Counted from the stretch's first letter, positions 43,232 through 54,069 are shown. The stretch is DNA of 64,000 bases from Celeribacter indicus (GCF_000819565.1 NZ_CP004393.1:723001-787000), one strand, 5' to 3'. Translations and numbers: made by a program. Notes: generated by a model from the letters alone, not told the origin.

Positions 43232-44194
43232 ATGGCGCAGGATCACGACCACACCCACGGACACCGGCACGACCATGCCCACGGCCACGCCCACAGCCAC
43301 CGGCACCATCATCACGTCGACCCGGATGCGGGCGACCGGCGCGTCGCCGCGGCGGTGGCGGTCAACCTGCTCCTGACGCTGGCGCAGATCGTCGGCGGGG
43401 TGATCTCCGGCTCCATGGCGCTGATCGCGGATGCGATCCACAACCTGTCGGACGCGGTCTCCCTCGTGATCGCCTTCGGGGCGCGCAAGCTCTCGCGCAA
43501 GCCGCGCGACAAGGAAATGACCTTCGGCTACGGCCGGGCGGAGGTGGTCGCGGCGCTGGTCAATTACGTCTCCCTCGTCGTGATCTCCGTCTATCTCTTT
43601 GCCGAGGGCGTCTCCCGCCTGTTCAACCCGCCCGAGATCGCCGGCTGGACCGTCGTCGTGATCGCCGGGATCGCGCTCGCCGTCGACCTCGTCACAGCCG
43701 CGCTCACCTACGCGATGTCGAAGGACAGTCTGAACATCCGCGCGGCCTTCCTGCACAACCTCGCCGACGCCGCGACCTCGGTCGCCGTCATCCTCGGCGG
43801 GGCGGTGATCCTGATCTGGGACTGGCGGCTGATCGACCCGATCCTGACGATCGCGATTTCCGTCTATATCCTCTGGCATGCCCTCGCGGAGGTCCGGCCG
43901 GTGATCCGCATCCTCATGCTCGGCACGCCCGAGGACGTGCAGACCGACGAGCTTTCCGCCGCCATGGCCGAGGTCGCGGGGGTGGAGAGCGTCCATCACG
44001 TCCACCTCTGGCAGATCGACGAGCGCCGCCGCTCGGTCGAGGCGCATGTCGTCGTGGCCGGGACCCCCGCCCCGGTGCTCGCCGCGATCAAGCGGATGCT
44101 GCGCGAGCGGTTCGACATCGGCCATTCCACGCTCGAGGTCGAAAGGCCCGGACAGGGCTGTGCCGAGGAGGACGCTCCCCGGCCCGCCGTCTGA
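43232..44194 (+). CDS. Cation diffusion facilitator, CzcD/ZitB-like exporter
   Basis: A 320-residue protein: an N-terminal metal-chaperoning His-rich tail (HDHTHGHRHDHAHGHAHSHR, residues 4-23), six membrane helices with the zinc-site motifs SMALIADAIHNLSDAVSL and RAAFLHNLADAATSVAV (HxxxD pairs), and a cytosolic C-terminal domain. It expels Zn2+ (or Co/Cd) using proton exchange. AGGAG precedes ATG 43232. Confidence 0.9.
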   Translation: MAQDHDHTHGHRHDHAHGHAHSHRHHHHVDPDAGDRRVAAAVAVNLLLTLAQIVGGVISGSMALIADAIHNLSDAVSLVIAFGARKLSRKPRDKEMTFGYGRAEVVAALVNYVSLVVISVYLFAEGVSRLFNPPEIAGWTVVVIAGIALAVDLVTAALTYAMSKDSLNIRAAFLHNLADAATSVAVILGGAVILIWDWRLIDPILTIAISVYILWHALAEVRPVIRILMLGTPEDVQTDELSAAMAEVAGVESVHHVHLWQIDERRRSVEAHVVVAGTPAPVLAAIKRMLRERFDIGHSTLEVERPGQGCAEEDAPRPAV

Positions 44195-44214
44195 CGGCGC
44201 GTGCCCGCCCGGCG

Positions 44215-44778
44215 TCAGTCGAGATCGCCCGCCGGGCCGATGGCAAAGAACGCGCCGCCCGACCAGACGCCGAAGCGGCGCTCCCCCTCGATCTCCTCCG
44301 TCCCGCCAAGCTCCACGAGCCGAAAGAAGCTCTTGCGGTCGATCAGCGCCTCGAGCCCGCCGCGCACCTCGACATAGGGCGCGGGCTCCCCGTCGCGCTC
44401 CGCCACGCGGATCGGGTGGTCCGCATCCGCCGTCACCCGGTCGCCCACCGAGGTCAGGAAGGTCAGTCGTTGCGCGCGCCCCGTCCCCTCGCGGTCGAAA
44501 TCGACGGCGAGAAACGGCGCATCCTCCACCGTGATCCCGACCTTCTCGACCGGGGTCACGAGGAAATAGGCGTCGCCCTCGCGCTTGAGCACCGTCGAGA
44601 ACAGCCGCACCAGCGGCGCGCGCCCGATCGGCGTGCCGAGATAGTGCCATGTGCCGTCGCGCGCGATGCGGATGTCGAGATCGCCGCAGAACGGCGGATC
44701 CCACCTGTCGACCGGCGGCAACCCGCGCCCTTCGGCGGCACGGATGGCGGCGGCGATGCTGTCTGCCGAGGCGCCCAT
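44215..44778 (-). CDS. DUF1285 protein
   Basis: A 187-residue cytosolic protein matching DUF1285: opening PPVDRWDPPFCGDLDIRIARDG (in pieces), WHYLGTPIGRAPLVRLFSTVL and YFLVTPVEKVGITVEDAPFLAV. The function is unknown. It diverges from the MoxR operon across 91 bp, a neighbourhood that recurs in alphaproteobacteria. Confidence 0.8.
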   Translation of the reverse strand: MGASADSIAAAIRAAEGRGLPPVDRWDPPFCGDLDIRIARDGTWHYLGTPIGRAPLVRLFSTVLKREGDAYFLVTPVEKVGITVEDAPFLAVDFDREGTGRAQRLTFLTSVGDRVTADADHPIRVAERDGEPAPYVEVRGGLEALIDRKSFFRLVELGGTEEIEGERRFGVWSGGAFFAIGPAGDLD

Positions 44779-44869
44779 GCGAAAATCCTCCTCTTGAACC
44801 TTTTGTCATTTGTGCTTTGAGCTAGAGCGGTTCTTAATGGTGTCACAATAGTGCATGAGAGGTGAAGCC

Positions 44870-45885
<1,016 letters not shown>

Positions 45886-45889
<4 letters not shown>

Positions 45890-46767
45890 CCGACCGCCTC
45901 GCCCCCTCCGGCCTTCGCGCCCGCGCGGAGGCGCTCGCCGGCCCGCTGCCGCCCTTGCAGGCGCAGGCCGAACAGCTCGCGCGGACCCTGCTCCTCGGCG
46001 GGCACGGGCGGCGGCAGTCCGGCATGGGCGACGAGTTCTGGCAATACCGGCCGGCGCAGGCGGGCGATCCGGGGCGCGCGATCGACTGGCGCCGCTCGGC
46101 GCGCTCGGACGGGCATTACGTGCGCGAGAAGGAATGGCAGGCGGCGCAATCGGTGCATCTCTGGGTCGACCTCTCCGCCTCGATGGGCTTCGCCTCCGAC
46201 CGCAACCTTCCGGCAAAGAGGGAGCGGGCCGCGCTGCTCGCCATGGCGATTTCCATCCTGCTCATGAAGGGCGGCGAACGGGTCGCGCTCGCCTCGCTCG
46301 GCACACCGCCGCGCATCGGCGCGTTGCAGCTCCGGCGGATCGCGGAGGGCCTGCGCACCCCCGGCGAGGAGGAATTCGGCGCGCCCGACGTGGCGCGCTT
46401 CCTGCCGCATTCGCGTGCGCTGTTCATGTCCGATTTCCTCGGCCCGCTCGACCGGGTGGAGGAGGCGGTCGGCGCGGCGGCCGATCGCGGCATCGGCGGC
46501 GCGCTCTGCCAGATCCTCGACCCGGCGGAGGAGGCCTTTCCCTATCAGGGCCGCACCGTCTTCACCTCCATGACCGGCGGCATCCGGCACGAGACGCTGC
46601 GCGCCGCCGACCTGCGCGACCGCTATCTCGACCGCCTGGCAGAACGCAAGGCGCGGCTCGAACAGGTCGCCCGCCACGCCGGCTGGCGCTTTGCCACCCA
46701 TCACACGAACGACGCGGCGCAGCCCGCGCTGCTGTGGCTCTATCAGGCCATGGAGGGCCCGCGCTGA
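45886..46767 (+). CDS. DUF58/VWA-like protein, MoxR partner
   Basis: A 293-residue protein with the DUF58 signature YRPAQAGDPGRAIDWRRSAR (the RxxIDWRxSAR core) and a VWA-like MIDAS start LWVDLSASMGF. Such proteins cooperate with MoxR. Starts at GTG 45886, overlapping the moxR stop. Its own TGA overlaps the next ATG. Confidence 0.85.
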
Positions 46768-49526
46768 TGTGGATCGTCGGCCCCATCGGATTTGCCGCGC
46801 CCTGGGTGCTTCTCGGGCTGGTCGCGCTGCCGGTGCTCTGGCTGCTGCTGCGCGCCGTGCCGCCGGCGCCGATCCGCCGCCGGTTTCCCGGCGTCGCGCT
46901 GCTGCTGGGGCTGAAGGACGAGGAGGTGGAGACCGACCGCACGCCCTGGTGGCTGCTGCTGTTGCGCATGCTCGCCGTCGCCGCGCTGATCGTCGCCTTC
47001 GCGGGTCCGGTGCTCCACCCGCGCGTCGAACGGGCGGGGGCCTCCGGCCCGCTCGTCGTGCTGATGGATGCGAGCTGGGCTTCGGCGCAGGACTGGGCGC
47101 TGCGCATCGGTCGCGTGGAACAGGCGCTCGAGGAGGCCGAGGCGGACGATCGCACGGTCTGCATCCTCGTCGCCACCTCCCCCGCGGCGGAGGGCTGCGA
47201 CTTCCTCTCCGCCGCCGACTGGCGCGCCCGGCTCGCCGGTCTCGAACCCGCGCCCTACGCGCCGGACATGGAGGCGCTCGCCGCGCGGCTCGCCGGCATC
47301 GACGGCGGGTTCGCGACGCTCTGGATCTCCGACGGGCTCGCGCGCGAGGGGCGCGACACGGTGCTCTCCCGGCTCGGGGACCGCGGGCCGGTGGCGGTGT
47401 TCGAGAATCCGCGCCCGCTCTATGCGCTCTCCGACGCCGCGGTGACCGAGACGGGCGTCGACGTCACCGTCCTGCGCCGCGCCGGCGCGGGGGAGGCGAC
47501 GCTCACGCTCGCCGCCCACGGTCCCGACCCCGCCGGTGTCGCGCGCATCCTCGCCCGGCAGGAGGTGGTGATGGACGCGGGGGAAACCGCCCGCACCGTC
47601 TCCTTCGACCTGCCGCCCGAGCTGCGCAACCGGATCGACCGGTTCGAGATCGACGGCCAGCGCTCCGCAGGCGCGAAACACCTCGCCGACGACAGCCTGC
47701 GCCGCCGCGAGGTGGGGCTCGTCACCGTGCGCGAAAACCGCGAGGGGCTGCAACTTCTCTCGCAACTGCACTACCTGCGCGCCGCGCTCGCCGGAAAGGC
47801 CGATGTGGTCGAGGGCGGGCTCACCGATCTCATAAATGCCAATCCCGATGTCATCATCCTCGCCGACATCGCCCAGCTTGCCGAGGGGGAGACCGCGCCG
47901 CTGCTCGACTGGGTGAACGAGGGCGGGCTCCTGCTGCGCTTCGCCGGACCGAACCTCGCCGCCTCGGACGTGGCGCGGGACGACAGCGATCCGCTCCTGC
48001 CCGTGCGCCTGCGCGCCGGCGGCCGCACCATCGGCGGGGCGATGAGCTGGGGAGAGCCGAAGACGCTGCGCGCCTTTGCCGACAGCTCACCCTTCTACGG
48101 CCTGCCCCTCCCGCCCGACGTGACCGTCTCCGCACAGGTCATGGCGCAGCCCGATCCCGATCTCGCCGCCCGCGTCATCGCCACGCTTGCCGACGGCACC
48201 CCGCTCGTCACCCGCAACGCCGTGGGGCAGGGGCAGGTGGTGCTGTTCCATGTGACCGCGAATGCCGAATGGTCCACCCTGCCGCTCTCCGGCCTCTTCG
48301 TCTCCATGCTCGACCGGCTCGCCGTCACCTCGCGCGCCGAGGAGGTCACGGCGGAGGACCTGACGGGCCAGACGCTCCAGCCGCTGCGCCTGCTCGACGG
48401 GTTCGGCGATCTCTTCGATGCGGGCACGCGCGCGCCGGTCGCGGGGGAGGACTTCGCCACCGCCCGCGCCTCCGCCGCCACGCCGCCGGGGATCTACGAG
48501 GGGCGCGACAGCCTGCGCGCGCTCAACGCCGTGGCGCCGGACACCGAACTGCTGCCGGCGGACTGGCCCGCCGACGTTCCCGTGACGGGCGTCGAAAGCC
48601 GGGCCGAGCGTCCGCTCACGCCGCATCTCCTGCTGGCCGCCCTCGCGCTCCTGGGGATCGACCTCATCGCCTCGCTCGCGCTCTCCGGCCGGCTGTTCGG
48701 CACGCGGGCGCTGCCGCTCGTCCTGCTCGGGTTCCTCGCGCTGCCGGGCCAGACCCGCGCGCAGGACGACTACGAGGCCTTCGCCCTCGCCGCGACGGAG
48801 GAAGTGGTGCTCGCCTATGTCGAAACCGGCGATGCCGCGCTCGACGGCACGTCGGAGGCGGGGCTGCGCGGGCTGTCCGCCGTGCTCAACGCCCGCACCT
48901 CGGTCGAGCCCGCACCGCCGATGGGGGTCGACCTCGAAACCGATCCGATCGGCTTCTTCCCGGTGCTCTACTGGCCCGTGACCCCGGATCAGCCGCAGCC
49001 CTCGGCAGAGGCCTATGCCCGGCTCAACGCCTATCTGCGCACCGGCGGGATGATCCTGTTCGACACGCGCGATGCGGATGTCGCAGGCTTCGGCGCGGCG
49101 ACGCCGACCGGGGCAAAGCTCCAGGCGCTCGCGCGCCCGCTCGACATTCCGCCGCTCGAACAGATCCCGGAGGATCACGTCCTGACCCGCGCCTTCTACC
49201 TGTTGCGCGAATTCCCCGGCCGCCATGCCGAGGGCACGGTCTGGGTCGAGGCCTCGCCCGAAACCGAACGCGCGGAGGGCATGCCGTTCCGCAACCTCAA
49301 CGACAACGTGACGCCGGTGATCATCGGCGGAGGTGACTGGGCGTCGGCCTGGGCGGTGGGCGAGGACGGATATCCGCGCCTTCCGGTCGGGCGCGGGTTC
49401 TCCGGTGAGCGCCAGCGCGAACTGGCCTACCGCTTCGGCGTCAACCTCGTGATGTATGTGCTGACCGGCAACTACAAATCCGACCAGGTCCATGTGCCTG
49501 CCCTTCTCGACAGGCTCGGCCAATGA
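46767..49526 (+). CDS. Large membrane protein, BatA-like N-terminus and DUF4159 C-terminus
   Basis: A 919-residue protein. N-terminal BatA-like part: two membrane helices (WVLLGLVALPVLWLLLRAV, LLLLRMLAVAALIVAFAGPVL) and a degenerate VWA-type start MDASWASA. The middle is a soluble GATase-like region; two helices follow near 620-660 (LLLAALALLGIDLIASLAL; ALPLVLLGFLALP). The C-terminal ~215 residues match DUF4159 (FPVLYWPVTPDQ, GGMILFDTRDAD). It likely forms part of a membrane complex with the preceding gene products. Confidence 0.78.
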   Translation: MWIVGPIGFAAPWVLLGLVALPVLWLLLRAVPPAPIRRRFPGVALLLGLKDEEVETDRTPWWLLLLRMLAVAALIVAFAGPVLHPRVERAGASGPLVVLMDASWASAQDWALRIGRVEQALEEAEADDRTVCILVATSPAAEGCDFLSAADWRARLAGLEPAPYAPDMEALAARLAGIDGGFATLWISDGLAREGRDTVLSRLGDRGPVAVFENPRPLYALSDAAVTETGVDVTVLRRAGAGEATLTLAAHGPDPAGVARILARQEVVMDAGETARTVSFDLPPELRNRIDRFEIDGQRSAGAKHLADDSLRRREVGLVTVRENREGLQLLSQLHYLRAALAGKADVVEGGLTDLINANPDVIILADIAQLAEGETAPLLDWVNEGGLLLRFAGPNLAASDVARDDSDPLLPVRLRAGGRTIGGAMSWGEPKTLRAFADSSPFYGLPLPPDVTVSAQVMAQPDPDLAARVIATLADGTPLVTRNAVGQGQVVLFHVTANAEWSTLPLSGLFVSMLDRLAVTSRAEEVTAEDLTGQTLQPLRLLDGFGDLFDAGTRAPVAGEDFATARASAATPPGIYEGRDSLRALNAVAPDTELLPADWPADVPVTGVESRAERPLTPHLLLAALALLGIDLIASLALSGRLFGTRALPLVLLGFLALPGQTRAQDDYEAFALAATEEVVLAYVETGDAALDGTSEAGLRGLSAVLNARTSVEPAPPMGVDLETDPIGFFPVLYWPVTPDQPQPSAEAYARLNAYLRTGGMILFDTRDADVAGFGAATPTGAKLQALARPLDIPPLEQIPEDHVLTRAFYLLREFPGRHAEGTVWVEASPETERAEGMPFRNLNDNVTPVIIGGGDWASAWAVGEDGYPRLPVGRGFSGERQRELAYRFGVNLVMYVLTGNYKSDQVHVPALLDRLGQ

Positions 49527-51586
49527 TCCGCGACATCGTCTTCTCCCCGATCCTGCCCCTGCCCGTGCTCGCGGTCCTCGCCGGGGTGGCTGTCGTCCTT
49601 CTGGCCTTCGCCGCGTTTCGCGGCCTCTCCGGCTGGCCCTTCCGCACGCTCGCGGCGCTGTTGATCCTCGGCTGGCTCACCGGCCCCTCGCTCCAGGAGG
49701 AGGAGCGCGATCCGCTGAGCGATATCGTGCTGCTCGTGGTGGATGAAAGCGCGTCGCAGGATCTCTCCGACCGCCCCGCCCAGCTTTCGGAGGCGGTGGA
49801 GGCGCTGACCGCCCGCGTCGCCGCCCTCCCGAACACGGAGCTGCGCGTGGTGCCGCTCACCGATGCGCCCGACGATCGCGGCACGCTGCTGATGACCGCG
49901 CTGTCGGAGGCGATGGCCGACGAGCCCCGCGGCCGGCTCGCGGGCGCGATCCTCCTATCTGACGGGCAGCTCCACGATCTCGAGGTCTCGCCCGATTTCC
50001 CCGCGCCCGTGCACCTGCTGCTGACCGGCGCGCCCGAGGACTGGGACCGCCGCCTCGTCGTGGAGAATGCGCCCGCCTTCGCGATCCTCGACGAGGAGGT
50101 GACGCTCCGGCTCAGGGTCGAGGACCAGGGCGACGTCCCGCGCGACATCGGGAGCACGACGCCGCTTCTCGTGTCGATCGACGGCGGCGAGGCGCAGGAA
50201 TTCACCATCCCCGTCGGCCGCACGATGGAGGTGCCGGTTACCTTGCCCCATGGCGGGATGAACGTGATCCAGTTCACCCTGCCCGAGGCGGAGGACGAGC
50301 TGACGACGCGCAACAACTCCGCCATGGTTCGGATCAACGGGGTGCGCGACCGGCTGCGCGTGCTGCTCGTCTCCGGCGAGCCGCACAACGGCGAGCGGAC
50401 CTGGCGCAACCTGCTGAAATCCGATGCCTCGGTCGATCTCGTGCATTTCACCATCCTGCGCCCGCCGCAGAAACAGGACGGGGTGCCGGTCACCGAGCTG
50501 TCGCTCATCGCCTTCCCGACGCGCGAGCTGTTCATGGAAAAGGTCGACGATTTCGACCTCATCATCTTTGACCGCTACAAGCTGCGCGGCATCCTGCCGG
50601 CCTCCTATCTCGAGAACATCGCGCAATATGTGGAAAACGGCGGCGCCGTGCTGTTCGCCGCCGGTCCCGATTTCGCCACCGCGGACAGCCTCTACCGCTC
50701 GCCGCTCGCGCGGGTGATTCCGACCGCGCCCACCGGCCGTGTGATCGAACAGGGCTTTCGCCCGCGCCTCACCGATCTCGGCGCGCGCCACCCGGTGACC
50801 GAGGGGCTCGGCGGGTTGCACGGGCCGGAGGACACGCCCTCCTGGGGGCGCTGGTTCCGCCAGATCGACCTCGACCCGCAGGCCGGCGAGGTGGTCATGT
50901 CGGGCGTGGACGACCGCCCGCTTCTGGTGCTCGACCGGGTGGGGGAGGGGCGCGTCGCGGTGCTCGGGTCCGATCACGCCTGGCTCTGGACGCGCGGCCT
51001 CGACGGCGGCGGGCCGCAGCTCGAACTGCTGCGCCGGCTCGCACACTGGATGATGAAGGAGCCCGAGCTCGAGGAGGAGGCGCTGACCGCCACGGCCGAG
51101 GGCCAGACGATGACGATCACCCGCCGCAGCCTCACCGAGGGCGCGCGGTCCGTGACCATCGAGGCGCCCGACGGGACGGAGACGACCGTGCCGATGGAGG
51201 AGATCACCCCCGGCCGCTTCGTGGCGGAATACCAGGGGGCGGAGCTCGGCCTCTACCGGCTGCGCGAGGGCGACCAGGAGGCGGTGATCGTGCTCGGCCC
51301 CGCCGCGCCGCGCGAATTCGAGGAGACGATCGCGACCGGCGAGAAGCTCGCGAGCTATGTGCGCGGGACGGAGGGGGGCGTGCTCGCGCTCTCGGGCGGC
51401 GTGCCGAACCTGCGGACCGTGCCCGAGGGGCGCAACGCCGCCGGGCGCGGCTGGATCGGGATCACCCCGCGGGAGGCCTATGTGACTCAGTCGACGCGGC
51501 TCACGCCGCTTCTTCCGGGCTGGGTCTGGCTGCTGGCGCTCGCCGCCCTGAGCGTCTTCGCCTGGCTGCGCGAGGGCAGGCGGTAG
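49523..51586 (+). CDS. Membrane protein with VWA-like and glutamine amidotransferase-like domains
   Basis: A 687-residue protein, start overlapping the previous stop. Two N-terminal helices, then a VWA-like MIDAS DESAS (VVDESASQD), a beta-rich stretch, a glutamine amidotransferase-like fold (LRVLLVSGEPHNGERTWRNL, DDFDLIIFDRY, ENGGAVLFAAGPDF) and a C-terminal membrane helix (LPGWVWLLALAALSVFAWL). No catalytic Cys-His pair of a true amidotransferase is evident. Last gene of the MoxR operon; it ends before the convergent DUF599 gene. Confidence 0.78.
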   Translation: MIRDIVFSPILPLPVLAVLAGVAVVLLAFAAFRGLSGWPFRTLAALLILGWLTGPSLQEEERDPLSDIVLLVVDESASQDLSDRPAQLSEAVEALTARVAALPNTELRVVPLTDAPDDRGTLLMTALSEAMADEPRGRLAGAILLSDGQLHDLEVSPDFPAPVHLLLTGAPEDWDRRLVVENAPAFAILDEEVTLRLRVEDQGDVPRDIGSTTPLLVSIDGGEAQEFTIPVGRTMEVPVTLPHGGMNVIQFTLPEAEDELTTRNNSAMVRINGVRDRLRVLLVSGEPHNGERTWRNLLKSDASVDLVHFTILRPPQKQDGVPVTELSLIAFPTRELFMEKVDDFDLIIFDRYKLRGILPASYLENIAQYVENGGAVLFAAGPDFATADSLYRSPLARVIPTAPTGRVIEQGFRPRLTDLGARHPVTEGLGGLHGPEDTPSWGRWFRQIDLDPQAGEVVMSGVDDRPLLVLDRVGEGRVAVLGSDHAWLWTRGLDGGGPQLELLRRLAHWMMKEPELEEEALTATAEGQTMTITRRSLTEGARSVTIEAPDGTETTVPMEEITPGRFVAEYQGAELGLYRLREGDQEAVIVLGPAAPREFEETIATGEKLASYVRGTEGGVLALSGGVPNLRTVPEGRNAAGRGWIGITPREAYVTQSTRLTPLLPGWVWLLALAALSVFAWLREGRR

Positions 51587-51666
51587 CCGTTTCGCGCCGG
51601 TCCGCACCCCGGCGCGGGATGCCCGACGGAAAGCCGACGCACGTCCGACACGTCCCGCCGCCCGGT

Positions 51667-52362
51667 TCAGAGATCCTCGCGCATCAGGATCGACCGGGTC
51701 TGCGAAAAGAATTCCCGCCGCAGCATGATGTAGATCGCCACCGTCGTCCCGAGGAGAAGCCCCACCGGCCCCAGAAGCCATGTGAGCGCCCCGAGCCCGA
51801 AATAGATGCACCGCAGCCCCGAATTGAACGCCTTCGCCGCGGTGATGTTGAGCTCCCCCGCCTTCTGCGCCCGCGGCAGCGCCTGCGGATCGTCCTCGTC
51901 ATTGCTGACCGAGGCCATCACCACGCCGCAATAGCCGAAGACGCGATTCGACCAGATAAACTTGAGAAATCCGTTGGTGACGAAGAAGAGCGGCAGGAGG
52001 ATCTTCACCTCCCAGATGATCTCCGGCGCCTGGATGGACAGATCCGCCGCCACCCCGCGCAGCCGCTCGGCATTCGACATGGCCGCGAGCCCGCCGCCGA
52101 TGGCGATGAGGCAGGCGGAGGCGAGGAAGCTCGTCCCCTCGCGCAGCGTCGCCAGCACCGTCGCGTCGAAGATCCGCGGCTTGCGCGAGATCATGTGCAC
52201 CATCCAGTCACGCCGGTACTGCGCCACGAGGAGCGAGGTGGAAACGCGCGACGCCGGCGGATTCTCGATAACATGCCCGAGCACCCCCCAGGCCAGAACG
52301 AGATAGACCACCGCGAGGAGGTCGAGCAGGGTGAAGAACTGGAATTGCGCAAAGATCGTCAT
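51667..52362 (-). CDS. DUF599 family membrane protein
   Basis: A 231-residue protein with about four hydrophobic helices (LLDLLAVVYLVLAWGVLGHVI, FLASACLIAIGGGLAAM, ILLPLFFVTNGFLKFIW and LGALTWLLGPVGLLLGTTVAIYIML). The family is widespread in proteobacteria with unknown function. The frame is open upstream to 52980 but the start at 52362 matches the family. Confidence 0.78.
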   Translation of the reverse strand: MTIFAQFQFFTLLDLLAVVYLVLAWGVLGHVIENPPASRVSTSLLVAQYRRDWMVHMISRKPRIFDATVLATLREGTSFLASACLIAIGGGLAAMSNAERLRGVAADLSIQAPEIIWEVKILLPLFFVTNGFLKFIWSNRVFGYCGVVMASVSNDEDDPQALPRAQKAGELNITAAKAFNSGLRCIYFGLGALTWLLGPVGLLLGTTVAIYIMLRREFFSQTRSILMREDL

Positions 52363-52585
52363 GCCCCACTGATGCCCGATCCCGCGGCCTTTGTCAGGCC
52401 GGAATATCGCGTCCGGACAGCGCCGGTCGGTCGCCGGCGGGACAGGCGGCCCTGTCCGCAGGCCGCAGGGGACGCGCCGCGGGATGGACGGGCGGCGCGA
52501 AATCGCCGAAACTGTCCGCCTGGAGGACATGAGCGCGCCCCCAAGATCGCTGAAGTCTGATATGGGAACAGGGTGGGGTGGACCG

Positions 52586-53389
52586 ATGACACGATGGCTG
52601 ACGATCTTCTTTCTGGCGATGACCGCGCTGCCCGTCCGGGCCGGGGGCGCGCCGATGGCGACCGGGGCGGAGCAGGAGTGGCACGCGGTCGGGCGCATCG
52701 ACTTTGCCGACAGGAGCTTCTGCACCGGCTCCCTCATTTCCGCGCGGTTCGTGCTCACCGCGGCGCATTGCCTGTTCGACCTCGACACCCATCGCCGCCA
52801 CGCGCCGGCCGACATCACCTTCAAGGCCGGCTGGAGCGAGGGGAGCGCCTTCGCGATCCGCGCCGCCCGTGCGGTCCATGTCCATCCGGGGTTTTCCATG
52901 GCCGACCCCGCGCGCGCCGGGCGGCTGGCGATGGATCTCGCGCTGGTCGAACTCGACCGGCCGGTGCCGGACGCGACCATCCCGCCGCTGCCGGTCTCCT
53001 CCTCCGGTCCGCAGGCCGGGGCGGCGCTGGGCGTCGTCTCCTACGCCCATGACCGCAGCGAGACGCCGTTGCTCCAGGAAAGCTGCGATGTGGTGGCGCG
53101 TCAGGGCGGGGTGCTCATCACCACCTGCGCCGCCGATTTCGGCGCCTCGGGCGCGCCGATCCTCGACCTGTCGGGGCCGGAGCCGCGCATCGTCTCGGTG
53201 GTTTCCGCGAAGGCGGTCTTCCAGGGGCGGAAGGTTTCCGTCGGCACCGCGGTCGGGGAGGCGCTCGACGCGCTCATGGCCCTTGCCGGGGCCGGCGGGG
53301 CGCCGGCGGGGGAGGCCGCGCCGGGCCGTCTTCCCGTCCTGTCCGACACGCGGTTCATGACGGAGCGCGCGGGGCATCAGACCCCTTGA
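52586..53389 (+). CDS. Secreted trypsin-like serine protease (S1 family)
   Basis: A 267-residue protein with a signal peptide (WLTIFFLAMTALPVRAG). The triad is visible: His in LTAAHCLF, Asp in AMDLALVELD and Ser in FGASGAPI. The usual Asp before Ser (GDSGG) is replaced by Ala (GASGA), as seen in other bacterial S1 relatives. It would act in the periplasm. Start ATG 52586 keeps the signal peptide; an earlier ATG at 52562 is possible. Its stop overlaps the heat-shock-like -35 of the next gene. Confidence 0.85.
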   Translation: MTRWLTIFFLAMTALPVRAGGAPMATGAEQEWHAVGRIDFADRSFCTGSLISARFVLTAAHCLFDLDTHRRHAPADITFKAGWSEGSAFAIRAARAVHVHPGFSMADPARAGRLAMDLALVELDRPVPDATIPPLPVSSSGPQAGAALGVVSYAHDRSETPLLQESCDVVARQGGVLITTCAADFGASGAPILDLSGPEPRIVSVVSAKAVFQGRKVSVGTAVGEALDALMALAGAGGAPAGEAAPGRLPVLSDTRFMTERAGHQTP

Positions 53390-53413
53390 AACCGCCTCCG
53401 GGCCTTCCCAGAT
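53385..53413 (+). promoter_or_regulatory. Sigma-32-like promoter candidate for hsp20
   Basis: CTTGAAA (53385-53391) and CCCAGAT (53407-53413) are 15 bp apart, close to the RpoH consensus CTTGAAA / CCCATNT. The -35 overlaps the stop of the protease gene; the 5' UTR would be about 85 nt. Confidence 0.5.
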
Positions 53414-53456
53414 TCCTGATGTCGGGCGCCTGCGACAGGGTCCGGCATGTCGCCTG

Positions 53457-53506
53457 TCCGCGAAGCGGAAGGCATTCACATCGGAATCGCTCAATGGAGG
53501 ATACCC
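53457..53506 (+). promoter_or_regulatory. ROSE-like RNA thermometer candidate in the hsp20 leader
   Basis: Two stems precede the hsp20 start. Hairpin 1: TCCGC-GAA-GCGGA (53457-53469). Hairpin 2: ATC, a bulged G, CTC pair with GAG, GAT (53486-53502) around an AATG loop, and this sequesters the GGAGGA ribosome-binding site. The 5' arm contains UCGCU, which fits the conserved UYGCU of ROSE elements, with the bulged G in the expected place. Confidence 0.5.
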
Positions 53507-53986
53507 ATGCGCAATTTTGACCTCGCGCCGCTTTACCGTGCGACCGTCGGCTTCGACCAGATCGCCGACCTCATGGACCGTGTGCTGACCCAGGATGTCA
53601 GCCAGCCCAGCTACCCGCCCTACAACATCGAGAAGACCGCCGAGGACGGCTGGCGCATCTCGCTCGCCGTGGCCGGGTTCTCGACCGGGGACATCTCGAT
53701 CGAGCAGCGTGAACATGCCCTGATCGTGTCCGCGCGCAAATCCGAGACGGAGGAGGAGAAGGGCCGGACCTATCTCCATCGCGGCATCGCCACCCGCGCC
53801 TTCGAACGCCGTTTCCACCTCGCCGACCATGTGAAGGTGACGGGTGCGTCCCATGAGAACGGCATGCTGCATATCGACCTGCAACGCGAAGTGCCCGAAG
53901 CGCTGAAGCCGCGCCGGATCGCGATCGCCGGACCCGACACCGTGGAGACGAAGGTGCTCGAGGGCGAGAAGACCGCCGAGGTCTGA
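53507..53986 (+). CDS. Small heat shock protein, Hsp20/IbpA-like
   Basis: A 159-residue class A small heat shock protein: MRNFDLAPLYRATVGFDQIA at the N-terminus, alpha-crystallin domain (YNIEKTAEDGWRISLAVAGF, then ALIVSARKSE, YLHRGIATRAFERRFHLADH, GMLHIDLQREVPE) and a short tail. Acts as a holdase for aggregating proteins. GGAGG at 53496-53500 is masked by the leader hairpin. Confidence 0.92.
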   Translation: MRNFDLAPLYRATVGFDQIADLMDRVLTQDVSQPSYPPYNIEKTAEDGWRISLAVAGFSTGDISIEQREHALIVSARKSETEEEKGRTYLHRGIATRAFERRFHLADHVKVTGASHENGMLHIDLQREVPEALKPRRIAIAGPDTVETKVLEGEKTAEV

Positions 53987-54019
53987 GCCCGCGCCGACGC
54001 CGTCCGGCATCCGAAAGAA

Positions 54020-54044
54020 AACGCCCGCCGATCCGGCGGGCGTT
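54020..54044. terminator. Bidirectional terminator after hsp20
   Basis: AACGCCCGCCG and CGGCGGGCGTT pair (11 bp, 3-base loop). Serves both hsp20 and the convergent esterase gene. Confidence 0.85.
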
Positions 54045-54069
54045 GCTGTTTCCGGGGCGGAAGGCCGGG

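Noticed and set aside
51593-51616. CGCGCCGG/CCGGCGCG hairpin between the MoxR operon and DUF599
   Set aside because: An 8-bp stem without any T tract on either strand; may be chance in G/C-rich sequence, so not listed as a terminator.
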